DNA of 64,000 nt from the NCBI RefSeq assembly GCF_009858175.1, contig NZ_CP047393.1:1240001-1304000 (forward strand), written 5' to 3'. How positions within the stretch are numbered: the first letter of the stretch is position 1; the number at the start of each line of letters is the position of its first letter. Source of the DNA: Pontibacillus sp. HMF3514 (lineage in GTDB: Bacteria; Bacillota; Bacilli; Bacillales; BH030062). The notes under the pieces were generated by a model. That model was not told where the DNA came from and did no database searches. It was given only the letters and a program-made list of their open reading frames with translations. Position numbers and translations under genes: made by a program. Shown piece by piece: positions 41,940-51,282 of this stretch.

Positions 41940-42680
41940 CTATACACGGTCTTTTTCATAAATTCGATCCAACGCTATCTTTAAATTCGGATAGATTTCT
42001 GTAGGGAAAGATTGATCTCGAGAAAAGCCCCACTCTTTTGCAACTACAGGTCGGATACCTGTAATGGTTACTCTGGTGCCAATTAATGAGACCGCTTTAA
42101 TTAATTTATTAACCTTTTCTAAAAACTCCTGGTTTACGGTTGAGATTGCAGAAAAGTCAATAAGCAAATCATTTACATTCATCTTTGAAACCCGATCAAT
42201 ACTCTTATCTAATACATAGTGGAAATCTACTTCATCTATAATCGGTTGAAGCGGAAGAAGAGCAATTCCTTCATTCAATGGAATAACGTTCACGGCCATA
42301 TCTTCAAGTCTGTTTATCAATTTTAATTGTTTTTCATATAGGGCTGTCACATCTGTGAACTCCACCATAGCCCCATACACTTCATCATTTTCTTTTAGAA
42401 TTCTCGTTTGAATAGATAGATATAAATTGTAATCTCCCCAGTGATAAGGCATTACATCTACATGATACTCTTCATGTGTTTCAATGGTTCGCTCCACATG
42501 ACGAACTTCATTTGGTGCTGAAGGAAACAGATCATAAACGTTTCCTCCCATGACATCGTCTTTATTTACTTTTAGTAACTCAGCCCCCATATTGTTTAAT
42601 GCGATGATTTGATAGTCTAAATCGATCGCCATTACGCCAAAAGAAAGTTGATCTAACACTTGTTCACTATAATGACCCAA
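41940..42680 (-). CDS. PAS-STAS domain protein (RsbR/YtvA-like co-antagonist type)
   Basis: A 246-residue cytoplasmic protein with an N-terminal PAS domain (1-120; VLDQLSFGVMAIDLDYQIIA) and a C-terminal STAS domain (about 140-246; LPLQPIIDEVDFHYVLDKSI, LLIDFSAISTVN). This is the layout of stressosome RsbR paralogues and the light sensor YtvA. The PAS lacks the LOV cysteine motif NCRFLQ, so it is not a blue-light receptor. The usual STAS phospho-site region reads DFSAISTVN, with Ser/Thr present. It starts at TTG 42680 with GTGGGAGA upstream. Monocistronic. Confidence 0.8.
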   Translation of the reverse strand: MGHYSEQVLDQLSFGVMAIDLDYQIIALNNMGAELLKVNKDDVMGGNVYDLFPSAPNEVRHVERTIETHEEYHVDVMPYHWGDYNLYLSIQTRILKENDEVYGAMVEFTDVTALYEKQLKLINRLEDMAVNVIPLNEGIALLPLQPIIDEVDFHYVLDKSIDRVSKMNVNDLLIDFSAISTVNQEFLEKVNKLIKAVSLIGTRVTITGIRPVVAKEWGFSRDQSFPTEIYPNLKIALDRIYEKDRV

Positions 42681-42858
42681 GGTTCTCCCACCCTTATGTA
42701 AAATCTTAAATCTATAAAATATTCAGTATGATTACCTTCTTTAATAGTATACAAGAAAAAATAGGAGAACCCTTTATTTGAATGTGCTAAAAGTTTTAAA
42801 ATATAATATTTAAAGGAGAGACAAATTGGATAAATAGATTAAAAAAAGAAAAAATATC

Positions 42859-42888
42859 GTGACATCTGTTTGTACCTTGTGCTATAAT
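42859..42888 (+). promoter_or_regulatory. sigma-A promoter of csp gene
   Basis: GTGACA (42859-42864), 18 bases, TATAAT (42883-42888). The transcript would have a ~120-base 5' leader, typical of cold-shock mRNAs. Confidence 0.65.
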
Positions 42889-43016
42889 AAAAGTTAATTA
42901 TTGATGTTCGTGTACGAATGAAAGAGAAAGTAATGAAAGTTGCTTCGTCTTGAATGAATATGTTGAGCAAAAATAGTAATCTAATTGTGGATTAATTCCA
43001 CGCAGGAGGTAACATT

Positions 43017-43214
43017 ATGTTACAAGGTACAGTAAAATGGTTTAACGCAGAAAAAGGTTTTGGATTCATCGAAGTAGAAGGTCAAGACGATGTATTCGTT
43101 CACTTCTCTGCTATTCAAGACGAAGGCTTCAAAACTTTAGAAGAAAACCAAACAGTTTCTTTTGAAATCGTTGAAGGTAACCGTGGCCCACAGGCTGCTA
43201 ACGTTCAAAAGTAA
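43017..43214 (+). CDS. cold-shock protein, CspA/CspB family
   Basis: A 65-residue RNA/ssDNA-binding chaperone. RNP1 is KGFGFI (18-23) and RNP2 is VFVHFSAI (29-36). It acts at low temperature and in general mRNA unfolding. Ribosome site GGAGGTAAC. A long untranslated leader precedes it, as expected for a thermo-responsive RNA. Monocistronic with a strong terminator. Confidence 0.95.
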   Translation: MLQGTVKWFNAEKGFGFIEVEGQDDVFVHFSAIQDEGFKTLEENQTVSFEIVEGNRGPQAANVQK

Positions 43215-43227
43215 TTGATCCTTTAAG

Positions 43228-43260
43228 AAAAAGACTTCCATTCGTGGGAGTCTTTTTTTT
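43228..43260 (+). terminator. terminator of csp gene
   Basis: AAAAGACTTCCA/TGGGAGTCTTTTTTTT hairpin, one wobble pair, T8. Confidence 0.85.
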
Positions 43261-43332
43261 ATGTACAATAGAACAAGGATTTCACAGGATTCCATCGAAT
43301 ACATAAGGAGACCATTTATTAGGAGGAACACG

Positions 43333-45030
43333 ATGAATACAACCAAAGTTTACATTGAAAAATACGATTTTAAAGATAAAGAAAAAGTTGAAGAGCATTT
43401 TCAAGGTTTACTTGAAAGAGATATTACATCAGCTGAAGAACTAGAGGCTTGGCTCAAGGATGTTTCTGATTTTTATGATGCGATCCAAGAGGCAACAGAT
43501 GGGCATTATATTGACTTTCAAGCGAACAATGAAGATCAGGAAGCAAAAGAAGCGTTTGAATATGATCAAGAAGAGATTGAGCCTCTTGTGAAGCGATATC
43601 AGGCGAAATTAGATCAAAAGTTTATGAACACTCAGTGGAAAGAAAAATTAAGTGAAGCGGAGTACAGTCGCTTAATCCGAAGTAAACAAAATGCCCTTGA
43701 GTTGTTTAATGAAGCGAATGTTAAGCTTGAAATCGAAGAGGATAAGCTAGCTACACAATATTTTGAACATACAGGAGCTTTGACCGCAGAATGGAATGGT
43801 GAAGAAAAGACGATTACGCAATTATTCACCTATTTACAAGACCCTGATCGTTCTGTACGCAAAAAAGCTTTTGGATTGATTTTTAATGCAATGTTAGAAG
43901 TGAAGCCTGACCTTCAGGACATTATGAGCCGTTTAATTGAAATTCGTCAAGAAAAGGCAAAGAATAGCGGACTCCAAAACTATCGAGATTACATGTTCAA
44001 AAAATATGAGCGCTTTGATTACACACCTGAGGATTGTAAAGAGCTTGCTGAATCAATCAAAACGCACGTCCTACCATTGGCGAAAGAAATTCAAGATGAA
44101 CATAGAAGAGAGCTTGGTTTAGAGGATTATCGACCTTATGATACGAAAGCTGTTCCCTCTGATAAAAAGCCTTTGAAACCGTTTAAGACTACAGAAGAGT
44201 TTGTTGAAAAAACAGCAACTGTATTAGGTGAACTTGACCCTCGTTTCAAAGAACTGATTGAAATCATGAATGAACGAGGCATGTTAGATCTAGAGAATCG
44301 AAAAAATAAATCGCCAGGTGGGTTCTGCACACCTTTACCGATTTCAGAGTTATCGTTTATTTTCATGAATGCTGCTAACACACACTCAGATATGATGACC
44401 CTTGTTCACGAAATGGGACACTGTGTTCATAATGACTTAAAGCGTTCGATTGAGCTATCTTATTATCGTGATACGCCAATGGAGTCTTCAGAGCTTGCAA
44501 GTATGACGATGGAGCTCATCACGATGGATTATTGGCACCATTTTTATGATAAAAAGGAAGATCTGAAGCGTGCGAAGCTAGATGTTTTAAAAGGTATCGT
44601 GACATTCCTTCCTGGTGGTGTCGTCATTGACCAATTCCAGCATTGGATGTATGAAAATCCAAATCATACAAAAGAAGAGCGTATGAACAAATATATGGAG
44701 TTACGCCAAGAGTTCGATCCAGGCGTTGTGAACTATGATGGCTACGAGGAAGCAAGGAAAGCACAATGGCTGTTTGTTCTTCATATTTTTGAAGTGCCAT
44801 TCTATTATATTGAGTACGTGATTGCTCAATTAGGTGCCGTCCAAATGTATAAGCAGTACCGTGAAGATCCTGAAAAAGCTCTACTGAATTATAAAGAAGC
44901 ACTTTCATTAGGAAATACAAAATCCCTATATGAAGTGTATGAAGCAGCAGGTATCAAGTTTGATTTCTCTGCTGAGATGGTGAAGGAGTTAATGGACTTT
45001 ATTCATGCGGAAATTGATGAGCTAGAATAA
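43333..45030 (+). CDS. M3 family oligoendopeptidase (PepF-like)
   Basis: A 565-residue cytoplasmic zinc peptidase cutting short peptides. The HExxH zinc motif is in LVHEMGHCVHN (about 358-368) with the third ligand Glu in TPMESSELASM downstream. The length is normal for the M3B branch. ATG 43333 follows AGGAGG by six bases; the frame continues upstream to 43261 without a ribosome site. Monocistronic. Confidence 0.92.
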   Translation: MNTTKVYIEKYDFKDKEKVEEHFQGLLERDITSAEELEAWLKDVSDFYDAIQEATDGHYIDFQANNEDQEAKEAFEYDQEEIEPLVKRYQAKLDQKFMNTQWKEKLSEAEYSRLIRSKQNALELFNEANVKLEIEEDKLATQYFEHTGALTAEWNGEEKTITQLFTYLQDPDRSVRKKAFGLIFNAMLEVKPDLQDIMSRLIEIRQEKAKNSGLQNYRDYMFKKYERFDYTPEDCKELAESIKTHVLPLAKEIQDEHRRELGLEDYRPYDTKAVPSDKKPLKPFKTTEEFVEKTATVLGELDPRFKELIEIMNERGMLDLENRKNKSPGGFCTPLPISELSFIFMNAANTHSDMMTLVHEMGHCVHNDLKRSIELSYYRDTPMESSELASMTMELITMDYWHHFYDKKEDLKRAKLDVLKGIVTFLPGGVVIDQFQHWMYENPNHTKEERMNKYMELRQEFDPGVVNYDGYEEARKAQWLFVLHIFEVPFYYIEYVIAQLGAVQMYKQYREDPEKALLNYKEALSLGNTKSLYEVYEAAGIKFDFSAEMVKELMDFIHAEIDELE

Positions 45031-45036
45031 AAATGT

Positions 45037-45067
45037 TAGTCCCTGGTAGAGTACCGGGGCTATTTTT
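45037..45067 (+). terminator. terminator of oligoendopeptidase gene
   Basis: TAGTCCC...GGGGCTA hairpin followed by TTTTT. Confidence 0.7.
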
Positions 45068-45195
45068 GTATCTAAGAAAAAATGCCCTAATATAGAAATT
45101 TATGGTACCATGCAGTGAGGTTGTTTATCTATTAGACTATCAGGATTTAAAGCATATTCATATCAGAAAACCAATAACACAGGAGAGGGATCTTA

Positions 45196-45654
45196 GTGGA
45201 GTACATTAAATGGCTTCGAGGTAAAGTGGGGCATGATTATGTCATATTAAATTTTGCTGGGGCTATCATTCAAGATGAGTCGAGAAGGCTTCTCCTTCAA
45301 AAAAGAGGAGATAATCATCAATGGGGATTTCCTGGTGGTTGCATAGAGATTGGTGAATCAGCTGAGGAAACAGCTATAAGAGAAATTAAAGAGGAAACCG
45401 GATTTGATATCTCGATAAACGGGATGATTGGTGTCTATAGTAAGTATTTTCATGAGTATCCAAATGGAGATAAGGCCCAGACTATTGGTGTGTTTTTTGA
45501 TTGCTCGCTTAATGGTGGCGAGATGAAGATTGATGAGAGTGAAACACTTGATTTGGAATTCTTCGATGTTGAACATATACCGCCTTTGTTTCATCAAAAG
45601 CACTATGACGCTCTAGAAGATTTTCTTAACAATAAAAGAGGGGTTTATCGATAA
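45196..45654 (+). CDS. Nudix hydrolase
   Basis: A 152-residue pyrophosphohydrolase. The Nudix box GGCIEIGESAEETAIREIKE-ETG (about 44-66) fits the consensus with all glutamates. GTG 45196 follows AGGAGAGG. It begins a three-gene run with a methyltransferase (15 bp later) and a small membrane protein. The nucleoside-diphosphate substrate is unknown. Confidence 0.88.
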   Translation: MEYIKWLRGKVGHDYVILNFAGAIIQDESRRLLLQKRGDNHQWGFPGGCIEIGESAEETAIREIKEETGFDISINGMIGVYSKYFHEYPNGDKAQTIGVFFDCSLNGGEMKIDESETLDLEFFDVEHIPPLFHQKHYDALEDFLNNKRGVYR

Positions 45655-45669
45655 TAAGGGGGACGACAA

Positions 45670-46401
45670 ATGAGTTATAAAGGATCTCAGGCTTATGATA
45701 ATCACGCTTTTTTTGAAAATTACATGGCCCGACGTAAACGGGAACAAAGTCCGAATGAAGTGATGGAGACGCCAGTGTTTTTAGAAAAGCTAGGCGATGT
45801 TACAGGAAAGCATATTCTGGATCTCGGTTGTGGGGATGCACGATTTGGATATGGATTGCTTCAAAGAGGATGCGAGCATTTTGTTGGCGTTGATGGGTCA
45901 AAAAATATGGTAGAAGCGGCGAATACAGTTTTGGAAGGAACAAAAGGATCGGTTTACCATTCACCTTTAGAAAGCTGGGATTTCGAGAAACATACATACA
46001 ATGTTGTCATGTCCAGGCTAGTCTTTCATTATATCGAAGACCTGCAAACCATTTTTGATCAAGTCTTCAAAACGCTTTCTAATCAAGGTCGATTTATATT
46101 TAGCGTCCAACATCCTGTCTTAACTTCCTCTATTGAAAGTGCTACGAAATCCCCTAAGAAGTCGAATTGGATTGTAGATGATTATTTCAATACAGGTCAG
46201 CGGATTGAACCTTGGATTGAAGAACAGGTAATCAAATATCATCGTACAACTGAAGACTATTTTGCAATGTTGAAGCGGTCAGGCTTTAGCATAGAGGATA
46301 TAAGTGAATGTTCTCCTAAGCGAGAGAATTTCTCGAGTGAAGAAGAATATAAGAGACGTAAGAGAATCCCATTGTTTTTGCTATTCTCATGTAAAAAATA
46401 A
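45670..46401 (+). CDS. class I SAM-dependent methyltransferase
   Basis: A 243-residue enzyme. SAM-binding motif I is ILDLGCGDARFGYGL (about 47-61), with the acidic residue of motif II in FVGVDGSKNM. The C-terminal half (ISECSPKRENFSSEEEYKRR) matches small-molecule methyltransferases next to Nudix genes in Bacillus. Ribosome site AAGGGGGG. Substrate unknown. Confidence 0.85.
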   Translation: MSYKGSQAYDNHAFFENYMARRKREQSPNEVMETPVFLEKLGDVTGKHILDLGCGDARFGYGLLQRGCEHFVGVDGSKNMVEAANTVLEGTKGSVYHSPLESWDFEKHTYNVVMSRLVFHYIEDLQTIFDQVFKTLSNQGRFIFSVQHPVLTSSIESATKSPKKSNWIVDDYFNTGQRIEPWIEEQVIKYHRTTEDYFAMLKRSGFSIEDISECSPKRENFSSEEEYKRRKRIPLFLLFSCKK

Positions 46402-46419
46402 AGAAAGGAGTTCATCGTA

Positions 46420-46629
46420 ATGGAAAGATACATAAGGTTACTCATTGCTCTAATCGTTAGTGCATTATTTATGTTCTTAGCGAATCATTTTGGGAGGTAC
46501 GGATTAGATTACATTCCATTTGGGCGGATTTTGGCTAATATCGTATATGAACTGGTCTACATTGTTGGATTTATTGCATTTGTTAAAGTCGCTTACTTAT
46601 GGGTTAAAGAACTCTGGAAATTGAAATAA
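46420..46629 (+). CDS. small membrane protein
   Basis: A 69-residue protein with two membrane helices (about 5-22 and 36-58). AAAGGAG is nine bases before the ATG and 18 bases after the methyltransferase stop, so it belongs to that operon. No family recognised. Confidence 0.65.
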   Translation: MERYIRLLIALIVSALFMFLANHFGRYGLDYIPFGRILANIVYELVYIVGFIAFVKVAYLWVKELWKLK

Positions 46630-46639
46630 TGAGAAGATT

Positions 46640-46674
46640 AAATCACCCTAATAACATGTCTGGGTGATTTTTTT
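46640..46674 (+). terminator. terminator of Nudix-methyltransferase operon
   Basis: AAATCACCC/GGGTGATTT with T7. Confidence 0.85.
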
Positions 46675-46730
46675 CGTGCTAAAAAAAGTAATATATGGTA
46701 TCTTCAAAGTAAGTAGATAGGAGGGATTCC

Positions 46731-48122
46731 ATGTCTCAACCAAAAGTAACAATTAAAGATCATAAGCAGCAATACGCTGTATATGTCAATCGGATGACGG
46801 TTTATAAACAAGGTAAAATCGTTGAATGTACAGATGACGAAGCACAACATTACTACATGTTTTTCTATAAGCAAAAATACTTAAATATTGTAAAAGAAAA
46901 GCCTCTAAAACCCGATTCATATGCCAAGAATGCCTTAGATCATGGCACAACTTTCCACGCACCTCATCCTCTTATTGATGCTACGATTTCAGAGTCTGAA
47001 CCATATAAGAAACATCTATTTAATGATCTATTTCCTAAGTTAAAACAAAAGTATAATTATGATGAAGTTACCCTAATTGCATCTTTTTTTGAATCGTTTA
47101 TTAAGAAAGAACAGCTCATAAAATTTATTAAAACAATGTTCTATGAAAACCGCCGTAATGGTAAAATGTTTGCTTGCTATCGCATATATCGTGTCCTAGC
47201 CAATTTTGCCTCATCCAATAGCTTTGTTCGTTCTCTAGCTAGTACGTTGGAGTTTAAAAAGTTCGATCCTCTTTATGAGCAACTGAACACCTCTTTAAAA
47301 GAAAAAGACCCCATTTATTATGAACAAGTTTTACATGATCACCTTCATGATGATGAAGCCTTTCAAAAACTCTCTCAATTTCTACAAGAAGAAGAGCGGT
47401 GGATAGATGATCTCACCATATCCATTCAAAAGTTTGAAAACGACCCAACTGATAATTGGTACACCTTTATCCAACACAAAATGATGTCTCATTTCCAAGG
47501 TAAAGCCTTTATGCAATTGTTAGAGGATTTATTTTCTCGAGTCCCAAATAATAAAATACTCCAAAAAGATTTACTCAATCAGTATGTACAATTGGATTGT
47601 CCTGAAAAAGCCTTAAACCTTATCGCTACACAACATTTAGATTTACGAGAGGATCAACTTGAGTCTTTTAATAAAGTTTTAGACCACATTAACCTTGAGG
47701 AAATTGATGTGAAGATTGAGGAATTAAACACGGTGATCGCTTCCTTATTTAAGAAGATACCTAATCAAGCTGCGTCACTTTTACAGAAAGCTATTAAAAT
47801 GCTGATGAAGGACCATTCCATATCCTTTATACAAAAATGGCTAGAACCTTTACGTGGCCTACCTCAAGCTGATCCTATAATTGAAAAAGTGGATCAAATG
47901 CAGGTGTTACAGGATGAGCCGAATAAACAGTTGGAGTTAGGTGAGTTGTACTATGAATTTAGCCAAATGGATGAGGCAATTGAATGTTTTAGCTGGGAGA
48001 TGGAGCTACATGACCAAAATCCTAAACCTGTACAATGGTTATCTAAAATTTATAATGAGTTAGGTCAAAGCCAAGAAGCAAAGGCGTATCAGAAATTATA
48101 TGTGGATATGGTGAAAGCATAG
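46731..48122 (+). CDS. large helical-repeat (TPR-like) protein
   Basis: A 463-residue cytoplasmic protein of unknown function. The C-terminal ~60 residues (KQLELGELYYEFSQMDEAIE ... WLSKIYNELGQSQEAKAY) read as two tetratricopeptide units; the central part is all-helical. Ribosome site AGGAGGG. Bacillaceae encode similar uncharacterised TPR proteins. Monocistronic. Confidence 0.6.
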   Translation: MSQPKVTIKDHKQQYAVYVNRMTVYKQGKIVECTDDEAQHYYMFFYKQKYLNIVKEKPLKPDSYAKNALDHGTTFHAPHPLIDATISESEPYKKHLFNDLFPKLKQKYNYDEVTLIASFFESFIKKEQLIKFIKTMFYENRRNGKMFACYRIYRVLANFASSNSFVRSLASTLEFKKFDPLYEQLNTSLKEKDPIYYEQVLHDHLHDDEAFQKLSQFLQEEERWIDDLTISIQKFENDPTDNWYTFIQHKMMSHFQGKAFMQLLEDLFSRVPNNKILQKDLLNQYVQLDCPEKALNLIATQHLDLREDQLESFNKVLDHINLEEIDVKIEELNTVIASLFKKIPNQAASLLQKAIKMLMKDHSISFIQKWLEPLRGLPQADPIIEKVDQMQVLQDEPNKQLELGELYYEFSQMDEAIECFSWEMELHDQNPKPVQWLSKIYNELGQSQEAKAYQKLYVDMVKA

Positions 48123-48138
48123 ATGACATCAAAGAGTT

Positions 48139-48175
48139 TAAAGGCTCTGTATCAAACCGGTACAGAGCCTTTAAT
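48139..48175 (+). terminator. terminator of TPR-like gene
   Basis: TTAAAGGCTCTGTA/TACAGAGCCTTTAA with an 8-base loop. Confidence 0.75.
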
Positions 48176-48264
48176 TGATTTAAATAAGTTTTGATGTACG
48201 TATTTATTTAGATAATAGAAATGAGAATAAGTATGTGGTGTGAGGTTATGCTTCATTTCTAATA

Positions 48265-48432
48265 AAGAATGCTTCGTTTACGGTTGTGAATATATGTGTT
48301 GGTGGAGGATGGTTAACAGAGGTGATCATGAAGAATTATTGTCACTCAAATGTCATTGCATTAGATGGTTCGGAAAGTATGCTACGATATACGAGTAATC
48401 GACTAGAAAAATTTAAGAATCGTGTTTTTTAG
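48265..48432 (+). pseudogene. methyltransferase remnant
   Basis: Frame from about 48280 reads TVVNICVGGGWLTEVIMKNY followed by HSNVIALDGSESMLRYTSNR and a stop at 48432. This is recognisable as motif I and II of a class I methyltransferase, with the first glycine motif worn (CVGGG instead of GCGTG). Neither a start codon with ribosome site nor the C-terminal two thirds is present. It is a decayed fragment, not a working gene. Confidence 0.65.
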
Positions 48433-48466
48433 AACATTTGAGTAAGATCAAGGAGGAACTAGGTTA

Positions 48467-49258
48467 ATGAAAAAAATCTACTACGGTAATAATGAACATC
48501 AATTCGGCGAATTACGCCTTCCTGAGGGAGATGGACCTCATCCTGTTACAGTCGTTATTCACGGAGGGTTTTGGAGAAGTGAATATGGTATTGAGCAAAT
48601 CAATGCAGTTGCTGAGAATTTAGCAGAAAACGGATGGGCTACTTGGAATATTGAATATCGTCGTGTTGGTCATGAAGGTGGGAGTTGGCCTGGTACGTTG
48701 CTTGATGTTGCATATGCAGCTGATTATGTACGAACACTTGCGAATACATATTCTCTCCAATTAGATAATGTCGTGACGATAGGTCATTCTGCTGGCGGGC
48801 ATCTTGCATTATGGTTAGCTGGGCGTCATCGTTTACCGGATAGCAGCGAACTTCATACACAAGATCCTCTCAAAATCAAAAGTGCCGTGAGTTTAGCGGG
48901 TGTAACAGACCTTCGTTTGATGCATAAGGTACACGATATTCGAAATCAAGCTGTTGGAGGAGAACCAAGTAATCCAACTGCTGATTTATTGGGTGGATCT
49001 CCGGGTGAAGTGGCAAACCGGTACAACGAAGCATCACCAAGTGCGCTCTTACCCCTTGATGTTCATCAAGTATTGGTTCATGGCGCATTGGATGTCCATG
49101 TGCCCGTAGGAATCAGCCAACACTACTATCGAGAAGCCGAGGAGTTTGGTGATTTTGTGAAATTGGTGGAGCTCCCGAATGCTGAGCACTTTATGATAGT
49201 GGATCCCAGTACAGACGCCTGGGCAGAGATTTTGCAAGAGATGGAGTTATTAAAATAA
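48467..49258 (+). CDS. alpha/beta hydrolase, esterase or kynurenine-formamidase-like
   Basis: A 263-residue serine hydrolase of the BD-FAE/esterase-lipase branch. Oxyanion motif VIHGGFW (about 31-37), nucleophile GHSAGGH (about 106-112), Asp in HGALDVHVP and His in AEHFM. The HGGFW motif is shared with kynurenine formamidases and carboxylesterases. AAGGAGG precedes ATG. No pathway partner nearby. Confidence 0.85.
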   Translation: MKKIYYGNNEHQFGELRLPEGDGPHPVTVVIHGGFWRSEYGIEQINAVAENLAENGWATWNIEYRRVGHEGGSWPGTLLDVAYAADYVRTLANTYSLQLDNVVTIGHSAGGHLALWLAGRHRLPDSSELHTQDPLKIKSAVSLAGVTDLRLMHKVHDIRNQAVGGEPSNPTADLLGGSPGEVANRYNEASPSALLPLDVHQVLVHGALDVHVPVGISQHYYREAEEFGDFVKLVELPNAEHFMIVDPSTDAWAEILQEMELLK

Positions 49259-49380
49259 TCTGATTTGGATCGTCACCCTTCTTTTTAGAATCATGTAAAA
49301 AGGAAACCAATAGGGGGTTACATAAGAGAGTGCCACTGGATGGGACAGGCTTCAGATCCATATTAAAATTGGTTACATCA

Positions 49381-49412
49381 GAAGAGCTGACTTACTGTTC
49401 AGCTCTTTTTTT
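49381..49412 (+). terminator. terminator
   Basis: GAAGAGCTGA/TCAGCTCTTTTTTT with an 8-base loop, 120 bases after the hydrolase. Confidence 0.8.
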
Positions 49413-49502
49413 GCATAATTCATCCAGAACATATATATCTAAAAAGAAAAATATGGTAAGTTGTAAGGGGATTAGAAAGTAACACAATAAGGAGGGGGCT
49501 GG

Positions 49503-49724
49503 ATGTGTAAATACATATTATTAGTTGGAGGAATACTCATCTGGATCCTTGCTTTTTTTGTGCTTTATAAGAGTTATGCTCCAAGAGTAGGCCCCATTGG
49601 GGAGGGCTTAGGTTACAAATCCGTCTGGTTCCATTTTGGGGTACAATTTTTTATGGGTTTCAGTGCAATTGTACATTCGATTTTGTTATTTAAGAAAGGA
49701 AAAGATCAAGAGCAATATAGCTAA
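49503..49724 (+). CDS. small membrane protein
   Basis: A 73-residue protein with two membrane helices (about 4-22 and 43-64). AAGGAGGGG is seven bases upstream. It is followed by another small membrane protein after 34 bp; the pair is probably one operon. No family recognised. Confidence 0.6.
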   Translation: MCKYILLVGGILIWILAFFVLYKSYAPRVGPIGEGLGYKSVWFHFGVQFFMGFSAIVHSILLFKKGKDQEQYS

Positions 49725-49758
49725 GTGAACGATAGAGGTAAGAAAAGGAGTTATACAT

Positions 49759-49962
49759 ATGCTTTATGCAGTTTCACTTTACATTATAAAATATTTACTG
49801 ATGTTAATTGGTATCGTTTTGAGTGCATTAGGCGTTTGGGAATTAAGAGTAGGTACACAAAAAAGACGTTATCTTACCTTTGTCATTTTAGGAGCCGTTG
49901 TCATTATCTTGAGTCAGGCGTTGATGCAGATTTGGGGAATGATAGGGATGTTTGGGATGTAG
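49759..49962 (+). CDS. small membrane protein
   Basis: A 67-residue very hydrophobic protein with two helices (about 5-27 and 38-62). AAAAGGAG precedes the ATG. A longer open frame at 49725 in another phase has no ribosome site and is rejected. Confidence 0.6.
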   Translation: MLYAVSLYIIKYLLMLIGIVLSALGVWELRVGTQKRRYLTFVILGAVVIILSQALMQIWGMIGMFGM

Positions 49963-50061
49963 GCCCCTAAACTTGAAAGGTACCTATTAAAGAGAAAAAA
50001 TCTTGAATAATTCTGTTTTGGTTCTTTTTGAATTATAACTTGAAGAAGGTTGTGCAGCTCA

Positions 50062-50385
50062 ATGAAAAGAATGCTTTCTATTTTAGTTGTTAGTATATGC
50101 CTCCTTGTTATGTCCGCATGTACTGGCGCATCTATTACTTCCACTGCATCTGATTTACATGTTGTAAATAAAGGTTATTCAGAAGACTATAAACATGCAT
50201 GGATCATTGCTTACGATCTTTATAGCGAAAAACAAGTTAAGAAAAAAATAATGGTAGAAAATCCTATGGTTTGGAATTTAATTGAGAAAGAAAAAACCTA
50301 TTCCACAAGCTATTCAAAGGAAGGTAATAAACCGTGGAAACTGGACCAAATAGAACACATTGGGGATAAGGAAACCTTAAGATAA
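50062..50385 (+). CDS. small lipoprotein
   Basis: A 107-residue exported lipoprotein; signal peptide with lipobox VMSACTG (Cys about 20). The rest is basic and without known domain. The only purine-rich site (GAAGAAGG) is rather far from the ATG. The next small gene follows 16 bases after the stop, so they are cotranscribed. Confidence 0.6.
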   Translation: MKRMLSILVVSICLLVMSACTGASITSTASDLHVVNKGYSEDYKHAWIIAYDLYSEKQVKKKIMVENPMVWNLIEKEKTYSTSYSKEGNKPWKLDQIEHIGDKETLR

Positions 50386-50401
50386 CGAGAGGAATGGTAA
50401 A

Positions 50402-50611
50402 TTGAAGTGTGTACGAATCTATTTATTTGTCATTCTCTTAATCATTTCAGGCTATGAGGTTCAGTATTTTGCTGTGGGAAATAAGGAAAATTATGTTCTG
50501 AACACTAAAGATGCTACTTATTCTTTAAATGTAATCTTGAGTCAAACTCATAAACAACCATCTGAAGAGATTGCAGAAAGAATGGTGAAGCAAATAACCA
50601 ATCATGAATAA
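50402..50611 (+). CDS. small signal-anchored protein
   Basis: A 69-residue protein; hydrophobic N-terminus (about 4-20) then a polar tail. TTG 50402 follows AGAGGAATGG. Unknown function. Confidence 0.5.
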   Translation: MKCVRIYLFVILLIISGYEVQYFAVGNKENYVLNTKDATYSLNVILSQTHKQPSEEIAERMVKQITNHE

Positions 50612-50623
50612 ACTCACTCAAAA

Positions 50624-50657
50624 AATGCCGTGACACACATATAAGTGTTACGGCATT
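50624..50657 (+). terminator. hairpin, probable terminator
   Basis: AATGCCGT/ACGGCATT with further ACAC/GTGT pairing; no clear T-run. Confidence 0.5.
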
Positions 50658-50739
50658 CATGTATTTCGAGATAAAAACGAAATTTTGAAAAGGATTACCC
50701 CCTGTAAAAATAGAAATAGGGAGGTGAGGAGGAAAAAAC

Positions 50740-51234
50740 ATGACATCTACATATGTGGATTGGGGAGAGGCGAAGGTTAAGCTAACCTGGCAAGAACGTG
50801 ATCATCTTCCACAAAAAGACCTCATCACAAGCGCGCATGGTTTTTGCTTTTTTGATGGTCAGTTAATGATGGTTGATTTAGTTGATCGTGGATGGGATTT
50901 CCCAGGTGGACATATTGAAACCGGAGAAACCCCTATAGAGTGCTTCAAGCGAGAGGCGATGGAAGAAGGGTATGTGGAAGGGGATTGTGCATTTCTTGGA
51001 ACGATTGAAGTTAATCATAGCGAAAATCCAAATTGGCATGAAAATGGTCCTTATCCAAAGATAGGATACCAAGCTTTTTACAGAATGGATATTACCCAAT
51101 TGCATCCTTTTAAAGCTGAACATGAATCAGGACAACGAACATTTATCCATACCAATGCAGTAGCTGACTATTATCATAAGTGGAATGATGTTTACCGAGA
51201 AGTTCTGGCAAGTGCTTTGAAGGTAGAAAAATAG
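50740..51234 (+). CDS. Nudix hydrolase
   Basis: A 164-residue protein; the Nudix box GGHIETGETPIECFKREAME-EGY (about 60-82) is intact. It has 60 residues of non-conserved N-terminal sequence. GGAGGTGAGGAGG precedes the ATG. Monocistronic. Substrate unknown. Confidence 0.85.
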   Translation: MTSTYVDWGEAKVKLTWQERDHLPQKDLITSAHGFCFFDGQLMMVDLVDRGWDFPGGHIETGETPIECFKREAMEEGYVEGDCAFLGTIEVNHSENPNWHENGPYPKIGYQAFYRMDITQLHPFKAEHESGQRTFIHTNAVADYYHKWNDVYREVLASALKVEK

Positions 51235-51282
51235 AGGTTTTCATACATAAATAAAAACGGGAGCTAAAGGAGCCTGGCGAGT

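Noticed and set aside
49330-49370. GTGCCACTGGATGGGACAGGC as a worn GTGCCTGACCCC copy
   Set aside because: The arms do not match well enough to tell it from background.
49725-49970. Open frame overlapping the small membrane protein at 49759
   Set aside because: It has no ribosome site, and its composition is not protein-like; the 49759 frame has AAAAGGAG and two clean membrane helices.
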